Notes under the pieces: model-generated | The model's database searches: none | What the model was told of the DNA's origin: nothing | Seen by the model: the letters and a program-made list of their open reading frames with translations, nothing else | Position numbers and translations under genes: made by a program | NCBI GenBank assembly: GCA_003260075.1 | Contig: QLIY01000212.1 | Span: 73,210-137,209, forward strand | Origin: Phallusia mammillata | Lineage: Eukaryota; Chordata; Ascidiacea; Phlebobranchia; Ascidiidae | Length of the DNA stretch: 64,000 bases | Direction of reading: 5' to 3' | Shown here: piece after piece, positions 49,201 through 61,200 of the stretch | How positions within the stretch are numbered: the first letter of the stretch is position 1 | How the letters are laid out: the number at the start of each line of letters is the position of its first letter

Positions 49201-52200
49201 ACATGAAAAGAGGAATACGTTTGGCAAAATGAATTATGTTGATATAAACGGGTGTAACTGATTTGGCCCTTCAGATCACGTATAATGGCATGAGCATTTG
49301 CCGAAACGTTTGAACAATAACGCGTGTCGCTTTTTACGTTTATTTGGGATTTTATTTTCACCGCTGATTAATGTTGATTTTTCCAAGAACTTTTGTAAGC
49401 ACAAACTTGCATTTAAGTAAAGTTAACAAAACCAATTTACCCGGTGGATAAGGCATCAAATGAACTTGACGAATTCGACGGAGCTAGTGTACGATGCTTT
49501 ACCTGTTTAAATATATTAAATAATACAAAAGTCCCAGCCTTAAGACATTAAACACCATTTGTAACTTAAAGTATGCTTAAATTAGGCAAAGATCCGGCAA
49601 AAATGCGTAACCGAATCCGGTTTACCTGCTGAGGTTCATTGTATATTACGACCAAAGTTTAGAACCACTTAACTAAAAAAACGAACATACTAGACACTTA
49701 AAACGTTAACATAAATACCAATACGGAATTTTTTTGTTAACAAACCCACCTTCGGCGAAGATTTTGGCTTAGTTGAAGTCGATCGGTAAAGTTTTGCCGT
49801 GTTCTTGCTTTTAGGAGGCGATGGGCTTCGTTCTGGGAAAAACGTGATCTTTTGTGGAAGGGGCTGAGGCCTGCATTGATAAGGCAACGTTATGGCTTAG
49901 TAACAAAATAAAAGGTATAAATGTAGATGTTAAAAAACTTACATTTTTGGTTCAACGGGTGGACCTTGTCTGTGGTCTTCAGACTTGTTGCTGCTGTAAA
50001 AAAGCAAAATCAGTTTAGAAGCTTCGCAAAATGTTATGTTGTGGTAAAACAAATTCAGATACATTTTTTGAGTTGCAAGGCGAAAAAGCGCGATCAACCA
50101 AACACGTATTTTGGAGAGAATTTCGACGCGATTTGAAAACGAAACTAACTTAACAGTTTTATTATCATTATTTTCTTTATTAAGAAACCTAATTTCCATT
50201 TATTAATGTTTTTTTGCATTTTAATACTTTGTAGTTTGTATGGCAATGGTTGGTATCCATGGCAATGGCTGTAGGTGTTACAGGGCGCTCAAAAGTAATA
50301 AAAATGACATCATTACTTGTAATCAAAACACTTAGATTTTTTATTTAATTTTTATCATTACATGAAACACAACAAACTATAGAAGTCTCTGATCAGAAAT
50401 CTGTAGGCAATATTTTATTTTCTGTTCATGTGCGGACTTAGCGACCTACATACACGATCCACAAGGTGGGGCAACAGAGCACAACTTACCTCCGACTTGT
50501 TCGAGTTTCGTCAACTTTGATTTCGTTCACCCACGGCTTTTCAAACGATTGCCTGTATTGAAGCTTTTTCCTGAAATCGCAAACACCAAAGTTTATTTTG
50601 TGTTCAAATGTACCAATGATAAGGAAAAAGGTACAGACTAAAATGGTGTAATTGAATTTAATGACAATAAAAGTCTCAAACGGATTTATATTAGAAATTT
50701 TTACTCCAAATTTACTCCAATTTTTGCGTATTTAAAGTTGCACTTTGTTCTTTTTGTGTGACGCTTGTTTCGCATCTTTTTTATCAGTCTTTATGTGACT
50801 CAAGTGGATATAAACGGGAATAACTGATGTGGCCTTTTGATGGCATGAGCATTTGCCGAAACGTTTAAAAATAAAGCATGTCGCTTTTTACATCTATTTG
50901 GGCCGTTGTTTTCACCAATAAACTTATGAACAGATCCGCATGTAGTGGTCCAAATTCGAATTCTTGTAATAAGAATTCGTGTTACTTTAAAACCTAAACT
51001 TTTTGTACACTGCTTCTTGGTCATAGAGAACTTGTTTTTGACCAAAAAAGCATTCTCCGCACAAAAGCGAAACTAAAGTATTGATAAAAAGCATTGCGCA
51101 CATGTTGTAACGGACATATTATAAATACCCCTTCGATCATAACAACTTATTATACTGGCTATTTGCATTTAAAAACAGTTCCTCATTTTTCCACACCCTA
51201 CTGCGTATTGCAACATGTACATGGCACTGGGACGTAATTTTCCAAATAAGGAACGGACAAAAGTACATAAAATGCAATCAGATGAAAAAAACCCGAAAAA
51301 GTACTACGTTCATCGAGGTATCTCATAATAAGATCCTCGACAGTATAAAGCAACCTATCATATTATGATGTTTGTATGACAATAGTGATTATCATGTCAC
51401 AAAGACCCCACGAAGATCGACTTTGTCTCCGCGCCTCCTGTGTTGAAAATAAACTTTTCCACAGCGTGCCCGCTAGGGGGTTCCCCAAAAGTCCAAAAAT
51501 AATCCTGACTGTCGCGTGATCGCGTTTCATACACGCAGGTTCCCTACGAGCTGTTTAAACTGTCGAGAGGCAGGACCATATTAGGTCTTGGGTACGTTTG
51601 CGTGTTGCAACAAGGTGTATAATAAAGTGGGCTCAGTTTACGCGGTCAGAAATTAGAGTAAGGTGCACGGCTGAAAGCATCACGTTCCGTTTTCAAATTG
51701 TTAAGGTAAAATCCCAGGGACTTTGTGAATAATGACAATTTAGATTTTTTTTCTAAAGTTTAATACTGGCACTTATAAAAATCCTCAAATTGCGGTGCGA
51801 CTATTTATAAATAATTTGCGATTTTCTTAATTTTCAGTATATTTCCTGAAAACTTGAGGTAAATTGATGATGGCATTAGCATTTGCCGAAACATTTGATT
51901 ACTAAAGCATGTCGATTTTTAGGTCTATTTGGGCCTTTATTTTCCTCATTCAAAAGGTAATCTTCAAATAAAAAGATAGGAACTTACTTGTTTGAAGGAC
52001 CCGCCATTAACCGCTTCATGCGATCCTTCAGCGTGAGTTTCTTCTCTTGCGACGTTCGGACATCTTCGGATTGCTTCGTATCCGATGATGACGTACCATG
52101 CCACGTGGACGACAGAGGTTCGGAAACCGAGAGCTTACGATGCGCCTTGGTGCTGTAATGAGAAACGCACTTTTTTCAACGATTTGTTTGTCAGGTTAAA

Positions 52201-55200
52201 TATGTTGTAAAAATCGCGTTTTGGGCAGTAACCTATATGTTTAAGTATAAATAGCAGCGTGTGTTTAATACGTAAGGCATATTACACTGTAGGAGTAAAC
52301 ACAACGGATTATATTGCGCCTAAATTCAATAGACCTCGTGGTTATGCAACCTCAGTAGTTCAAACATGGCGCGCAGGTAAACAAGACGTTTCAAGGCCCC
52401 TCAAAAGCAGCGCGGCTTATTTGCGGACAGTCGCAATAAAATACAATGAGTCTGCAAAACATAGGGCCAGGCCCAACACATGAAGTCAACACTTTTGCGG
52501 CAATGGGGACAACTTACATTGAGAAGAATGAATGGAGGTAAGCATCAGATTCACACGAAACATGCGTGCGGCTAAAAGGTCACATGGATCTCGGGAGTTC
52601 AATCACCTATGGCTTGTTTACTACGCGTGTGGGTCACGTGCCTAGCCCACTTAGGCATAACCCCAGAGCATAAATAATGAGTAGGTTTGTGTGTGGAAGG
52701 TGGGAGAAATAAGGCATCACATATGGCGGTTTCACATCACAGCTGGTAATAAACATTTGAGTGGGTTTAGACTCTCAAGTTGGCAGAACAACAACAAATG
52801 CTAACACTGCCAAGATTAAAACGACAATTTCAAAGGCACTCCTATCATTCAACACCTTTTTAGTGTTTTCCTGTTTTGTGTGCTAAAATGAGTGAGTGAA
52901 AAAGTCCGCGACCCCCTTACAATGTTAAAAAGTTCATTTCGACCCAATATCATTAAATCCTTTTTTGTCGTTGAAAAGGTACATGGAGGAAAACATTAAA
53001 CGCTGCTGTAGGAGGTAGACCGCCAACAAATACACATCAATTTAACGCGTACAAATCACGAAGTTGACCAAAAGAGTGCAGACTTCAAGACAATGCTGCG
53101 TGCACATATGCAATGCTTGCTGATTTGCAGGAGATTTGCAAAACGCAGGACATTGAGCCCGTCGCTTGCAAGCTCGCCAACGTAGGGGATCGGATTTCAC
53201 GGAAACAAAGTTGCGCAACTTTCCTGCGACAGCTGCTTGCCATTAGTAAACACTGTTGGCGTTGCAGATTGTTAAATTGCTAGCGTACGTGCTCTATACA
53301 CCCCCTGGTGGTACGCAAAAGCCTAGGGTTTAAAGCTGTGATTGTCAATTGAGAGATTTCCAAGTGTTCATCAAAATATTCCAGTGCAAGTATGTGACAA
53401 AATGTGCGTTTATAACTACGTGGTGAATGCATGACATTTGCTATCTTCAACAGTCTGCCCGCTACAATATAAGTTGCAAATAATTTGAAGAACCACTAAA
53501 TTAAGGCATAGCTGAAACAAAGACCAAGCTAAATGCAAGGAGTTTTAAAGTAAGATTTGTTTGTGTGCGAGAAGAGATAAATACAACAAAAGTCTCAAAA
53601 GGTTATGCGAGATTTAGATTCAAAAAACCCTCGTCTCACTATCAGCAATTCGTGTCCACATACTAAACGTGCTTAAGCGAAACAAAAATATCGAAACTAC
53701 AAAGACTAATTGTTTCAATTTTTTCCTTGCATTTATCCCTTGACCATTTGTTAACGTAGGACAGGTTAATGCATCACAGAGCTTGTTGCTTCTATGCAAC
53801 CTGAACATTGCACGTGATCAACATGTGTTGCAACGAAAGCTATTTAAGGAAATTGAAAACTGAAACATGTGATGTCGTATTTAAGCTGGAAAACATAGCA
53901 AGGAAAGGGTGGTTCGTATTGCGACATTTAAACCGGAAATGTTTGCTAACGGTTATTTTCAATCGCCAGGCCGTGTCTAATGTAGGAAGCGTCAAACAAA
54001 TTCAATTGCCTTACAGATAAACAACAACCATTAGCATTCATTATACTTGGCTACACCTAAAATAGCAAAGGTGTGATTCAGTGTTTTTGCAGCGGCATTA
54101 CGAAAAGCATCTTGTCATTGGCAAGGTGCAAGTGGAATAAATAGGCGCTAGGTTAATTCAACTAAATGTATAAAACCCATTTTTACAAATTGCATTCTTT
54201 TTACACGAATCTGTTCATAAGTTTGATGAGGAAAATAACGGTCAAAGGCCCCCCCCCCATTCAACTAAATGTATAAAACCCATTTTTACAAATTGCATTC
54301 TTTTTATACGAATCTGTTCATAAGTTTGATGAGGAAAATAACGTCCCAAGACATGCCGCTTTTTAAGTCGACTTGGGCAGTTATTTTCCTCATTAAGCAA
54401 TCTTTATAGTTGTCTATAAGTAAAATATCAATTATTTGCTACAATGTTTGGGTCACGACACAACGAAAAGCATAAAGTCTTGTCATAAGCAAGACGTCTA
54501 ACTGTGTCTGAGCGTTACATTGTCTGTGTGACTCACTAATAGCAGGGTTGTGCGCCTCAACAGGAAATAAAAACCGCGCATTGCTGCCAAATGTGAAAAG
54601 CCAAACGTTGATTTACCACGAGAAGCGACCTACCAAGAAATAGTTGAAACATATAATGCCAGGTTGGTAGAACGGCAAAGACTAAAAGGTTAAATGATTC
54701 GTGTGAGGGACTAATATAATTGTATACTTGGTAAAGTCCACGTCTAAGTGCATGTCTTATGAGACAATGATACTTTAACAAAAGAAAGTTGTAAATACAA
54801 AGTATATCCCCCCCCCCAAGACTAAAAGGTTAAATGATTCGTGTGAGGGACTAATATAATTGTATTCTTGGTAAAAGTCCACGTCTAAGTGCATGTCCTT
54901 TGAGATAATGAAACTTTAACAAAAGAAAGTTGTAAATACAAAGTTTAAGCTACTTGTGAATGCGCAAGTTAACCAATGCACCATATTTCTTAAATCATTC
55001 AAACCCCAGGAACACTATACACGGATTTGAAAAGTAGTTTGATCAAAAACCTTACTGCCAAGGTACTGGTGTATATAGAATACATCGTTCAGACGTTTCG
55101 ACAATCTCTGTTGTCATCATCGGTGCACGGTGTATTCTTTATACACCACTACCTTGGCAGTAATGTTTATGATTAAACCATTCAAACCTCACTGCTGCAA

Positions 55201-58200
55201 TTAGGTCTAAAAGTTGCAAAAAATTGTGTGTAACGTTAAAGTATGATTCTCAAACTGTGTGCCGTGAGAGATTTCCAAGTGTTCCGCGAAATATTTCCTA
55301 TTTTAAAGTGCAAACATTTCTTGGTGTTTTAGGACTTCATGAAGAAATACTGGTGTGCATGACAATGTTTCAAGCTCATATTTTTGTTACTGGTATTGAA
55401 AAGCATTCTTACCCACCACAATAAAGTTGAAAATTGACATCATTTGCTTTTGTCATGTTTACCTGTGAAGTGTGTCGCGGAAGGAAATTTTAATTCTTTA
55501 TTGCGCCGCATGCTTAAAAAGTTCAAGAACCACTGGTTTAGAAACACAAGACAACTGCCTGTCGTTTTTTTGGCCAAGTCTTTTGACCCAAAGTTCTAGT
55601 AAACCCGGAACCCATTCGTTTTCTAATCAAACCAGAGAGGGTAAAGCAAGGCGATTCGCTCAGGCTAAGCTAAGAAATCGGACGAATCAACAACACACAG
55701 CACGGGGGCAACACGTGGCGTTGCGACAACACACGGCGCTTGACAACAAGCGACAGACAGGGCGACAAGTCCAGGCCCGTTCCAGCACCGTTTAAATGGA
55801 TTATGACGTAACAGAGAGCTTCGCGATTGCGCCACGGGCCATTTTAAAGGGGCACAAGTGGCTACGGTGGGAAAAACTGTTGAGCTATTGTAGCTGCTGG
55901 GTAAAAACATACGGACGTTGCTTCGGTTATTTTTAGACCCCCTGCTTTGACTGACGTCCAATCATTGATACGGATATGTTAATTACGCTAGTGTCGGGGT
56001 GTGTGCGTGACTCAATACAAAGCGTCTGATTGGGCCGTTTAGCGTCTATTGTGTTTTAAGAGCGCCAAGCATATGTTTTGGTTTCGTGGCGATTGCAACA
56101 CTTGATTTGATTTTTTTGAGACGCCCTGTCACAAGATGTTACCAACTCGGGTTCAATAAACCGTCCCCCCCCCCTTTTAAGAGCGCCAAGCATATGTTTT
56201 GGTTTCGTGGTGATTGCGACACTTGATTTGATTTTTTTGAGACGCCCTGTCACAAGATATTACCAATTCGGGTTCAATAAACCGCAAAATCTTTGAATGA
56301 GGAACAACACTGTTCTTTCAGGGTATCATTTTTCCAATCAAGACATGATAACATATTGCAAGTTACATTTTATAACATGGGTTCTCAAGCTTTTTTCCTC
56401 GTTTACTCCTTGGCTGTTTTAGAATATAACTGTATGTTGCTGGAGTATGTGCGTAACGTTGTAAAAAAATCCGCTAAAACTTTTATTTGCTCTCTCAGGT
56501 AATGTTAAAGACTTTTTTATATATACCCCAACACAGGTCAAATTTACCCTTTAGGGTCACTAAACCCCAAATTTAGAACCGCTAAAAATGCAATATCACA
56601 TCAGCACGTGACGCTACGCCTTTGGAAACCCAAAAATTCAAGATGTCAAGCCTAAACGCCGCTTACTTGGTAAACAGGTACTTCCGTAAAACCGCGCACT
56701 TAAAAGAAGACAACCACAAACCACGTGACTGACAGGCACATTAGGTTGATGCAGTTAGCATTGCTTTTACGTCAAGTATAAAACCTATAGCGTCGGTTTA
56801 GGGTCAAATCGCGCTGTCACGGGGTCAAGAGATCACTGCGTAAAGCTAGTACAAAAAACTCGAGATTTAAGTCTGACAGAAAATATGGGGCTATGAAGAC
56901 TTTAGCGTAATCCTGCTTAAAGCCAACGTTTGCACGGTTTTTAAGGGCATTTTGTTGGAACCTTCAGTTACAGATGAAAACTAAACGGTGTTGATTTGAA
57001 AACTTCTTTGGAGTTTTTTATAGAAACCCTACAAATTTTGTTTGAAATTTTTTTATTTGCTTATGGTCACAATCTGTATCTTATAACACGCAACCCAACA
57101 ATACTAAACGGCGATTTATGGCTTCTTTAAGTTTAATGTGTGTATTCGTGTCAAACGTTGCCCGCCATTTCATCAAAGTCACGTTCAATGGCGGTTAAGA
57201 TTTATGATATCCAGATCGCAAACAATAGATTTCCTGCAATGGATACTGTTGCGTGTACGTTAGAAACACGGAACTCGGGATTGTATTTATATTAACGAAA
57301 TGACTAATTCTCATAAGGGGCCCTGAAACAGGTGTTAGATGGGAAAACGCAGATGGCCAAAAAGTTGCGACTGTTTACTCAGTGGTAGTCGGTTACCACT
57401 TAACTAAAATCTTGCGTGTCGATTTTCTTCGCGTTGGTGTAATCGCGTGCGCTCTTAAATACATAAACAGCGTTTTGTGTCGTCCTCTTGCCTGGCGATC
57501 GGTTAACATTGGAAACAATAAGACAGGCTTCCGACGATTAGGTTGGGTAACATACGTAGGCGGTAGCAGATAAAAGGACTACAAAAATCGGCACTAAGCC
57601 AGATTAGGTGAGTTGAAGTGTTCAGAATTGGATTTCCCCACTAACGGGTCGCGTATTATTACAGCTGGGCGCCATGGCGATGGATAGGGGCTTTGTTTGT
57701 TCGTCATACGCAAACCGCCATTCAATCGAGTTGTTTCGACGGCAAATTGAGCCCCGAAAGTCTGTTAAGCGAACCAGGCGTGGCGAATTAAACCTACCGC
57801 GGGTTGTGGGGGTTGGAGGGCCTCGGTTATATCGCGTTTCAGCTCGTGTTGTTATGACTCATCGTGTCCCCGTAGCACGCGAAAGCCGCCAAGTCTGTGC
57901 TAGCACTCGAGCGCCAATAAACAAACAATCGAAACGCCCAGAAGCGAATCTCTGACGTCACAATGGGAGTACTCGAAAGCGAGCAAGCGCCCGAAAGTGG
58001 GGGGTACGGCGGACACGTCGCGCTCCGTTGCACGCGCACAAATATAAAGACTAGACGCATGTGCAAGTCACAACAGCCAGGAAACCGCCGAACTACTCCA
58101 ATAGCCCCCCAGCCCCCCCTATACCTGCGCAACTTTGAACGTTGCAGCGATGCGGCAATCGCCCCTGTGCCCGCCCTCCCACAGACTCCGTAAAAGTAGC

Positions 58201-61200
58201 CAAATTGCGGGGAACAAAGGACCTTCTGGGGTGAGTCAGCCACTTGGTTGCGCGAGGACAAAGAGCTGACGTGGCCCGATCGTGGGGCTTCCCCCCGGAT
58301 TACACGGTCGATGGGAAGGTGAATATATTTGATATACCCGTGTGTGTGTTTGTTTTAACAGTTCGCACACTTCCAAAAACACAGATGTGTTCTCTTTATC
58401 CCCTTTTTGCACGAAGTAAAGGACTTGAAACAGCTGCAAACACTATTTTTTTACTTCAAACAAAAAAATCACCATGGGAACTGTCAAAAAACGACCCCCC
58501 ATAAAAATGACACATAAGGGGTGAGTCATGAATGTATTTTTAGAAACACTTAACCTATATTTCTACCATCAATGGTTTCCCAAAGATCCTATACCATCAT
58601 TTCATTAAACGACCGTTCGGTTACAACGACTTTAACGCCGCCGTCAAATCAATTTCTAAACGCATAGTCGACACATTGTCAAACTGTGGAAGAAACGCAG
58701 TATGTAATGCAAAACTCTGCAATGACACAGACATTGGAGAAAATCCTAATTCTTGCTGGATGAAAAAGTTTTGTGTTCAAATAAAACAAGTAATTGCTAC
58801 CATATTTGTTTAAAATACATTCGATGCACAGTATCAACCAAATCTGTTTTGAAGTGCCAGTTGAAACAATTTTAAGATGAACATAAATTCATAACTGGGA
58901 TCAGCCCTGAAGCGTCGATGCAGACCAGCGATCACGGCACACTCATATATAAATCACAGTACGCCAGGCCCATTGAAGGCGCCATTTCGAATTAGCCGGT
59001 TGAAACAAGTTACACTTTTTGACAAAAATGTGGCCACAAACCAGAGTTGGGCAAATTAACAGCATGAAATGATGAAAAACAATAAGCCCTCTCCATAAAA
59101 AGCGGTACTTAACAAGTGCACACGAGTATTCAATTTAAGCAGTTCAGTACATTGTTACGACGGGGTGCTTTGATTTAGATTGGCGTATATGCCCTTGGGG
59201 ACCAGGCCGCACACCTGCAACGATTGCGACAAGTGAAATATCACAAACAAAAGCTGACTCGACATTGAGAATTGCTTTATGAAGTCGCAATCCCCCGGGG
59301 ATGCGCGAAACCTGTTAGACGGCGGAGGCGGCAGTAACACAGACGGAAAAGCATTACCGCTTGTGCACTTGGTACGTTAAACGGCTAATTATTGACTAGG
59401 GGACGTTACCAAGACCGGCGCGATTGGTTAAACTGGCCCACATTATTTACTATTTATCGAATGTAAAACAAGTATAATTTGAACTGTTTTTGATACAACA
59501 GTTTGTCATGTCCTAAACGGTGTGGAGTAGGTTATGATACAAGATAAACTGTTGCTGCCAGGCATGGTATCAAATGTATAGAGCTCTTCTGGCAATTGTA
59601 TTTTTATACTGACATTTCGACGTCCTATACAGGTCGCCTTCATCAAGGCAAACAACACTGAATGCATGCATGTAGTACAGTGCACGATAAACAAGGGAAA
59701 AAACGTCGGTATAAAAATACAATTGCCAGAAGAGCTCTATGAATATGATACAAGATGTTTCGACTTATGTGGTAACATGTGGTGTAAAATTTATTGAATT
59801 TTATACCTTTATCAATAATGCAAAATATAAAAGGGTTTGTTGCGAAAGCTTTGCGGCTGTTTGAGAACATTGCATGTGCAACAAAAGTTTGCTAAAGCCA
59901 ATTAGCAGAATTGCAACAGCAAATACGCGTCATGCAAATCGTGTACTGATTCAGCACAACTTAGACCTAATTTCCACGCAACAATACAAATTTGCATAAC
60001 TTGCAAAGCACTTATACTACCAGTTCTTTCTCAACAAGTATTCCTTGAGTATTTTTTCGACAAGGAAAAAGTGAACCATGGGACAGAATATACATGAGAC
60101 CTCGGCAAGCAAAAGCTTTATTTAAGTAAGACAGAAAACGTGTAACTACATTTCCACTGACCGCCAAGCCACACGTTCACACCGTGGGTTAGCTTACAAC
60201 CGCACTGAAGACAAGAGCGCACACCGAACAATTCACATGAATATTTTGCTTATCTTTACTGCTTTGTGTAGTTAAGGATATAGCGGTTTTGAACCTGTGA
60301 AAAATCAACAGAAAAGAAGCAATTTTTGAAAGACTTATCTTTCTTCCCAAACGATTAAATAGCGCTTTAGGACTTTTTGACAGGATTATAGAAGTGCTTA
60401 CCGTCAGGCATCAATGTGAACGAAAAACAGTATACACCAGTGCCAACATTCCCAGTACTAGAAGCCACGAAAATCAACAGACCAACAAACACGTCAATCC
60501 TACGTCATTTACATTATCAGGTACAAAACAGTGGCAGGTATTAGGTAACTGACAAATTAACCGTTTCGCGTCAAAACTGAATCTGAACTCTACACGACCT
60601 CCGATGACGTCACGTCCGAATTTCGCCAATAGCCATTCGTACACAAAGCGGGACACGCGATGACGTCATGGCGTGACTAACTACGATGTAGACAGTGCGG
60701 TGTTTCAACATAAACGTGTGTCAATTGATGGGTGGTTAATCACACGGACAGTTCAAGAGTGAAATTCTTTAGTCAAGTGCCACTTATGTGTCACTGTTGT
60801 TTAGAGTTGTTGTATAAACTCCTACGTCTTCTGTCACTTCACAAGACATGTCTGTACCCTATATACACCCTATAAGACTACTAACGGTTTATGGACATGC
60901 CTTAAACAACTGTCCTATCATGCTATTGGGACAGCACATCAGTCAAAACAAGGTGCACAATTAGGCAAAATTTACAGTAAAAGAAATATTGGTCGATAAA
61001 TATACTACAAAATTCAGTCACAAACCAGTCAGCCACTGTATGTTATTTGAGGATCTAACTAGTTCAGCTTTTTAAGACCACAATGTTATGACCTAATCCA
61101 GATGTGGGTTTTGTGGAGTTACACATGTACAGCATACACTGCACATGCAAATTTTGGGAACAAGACAAATTGCGAAATCTCATCAAACATTGATGACCTT

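Noticed and set aside
57674-58261. Overlapping open frames of 93 and 140 codons on opposite strands
   Set aside because: Long frames are expected in this GC-richer stretch; neither has a recognised motif or splice partner.
60474-60656. 60-codon minus-strand frame near CRE-like sites
   Set aside because: No splice-compatible partner and no recognised motif; it may be untranslated or intronic.
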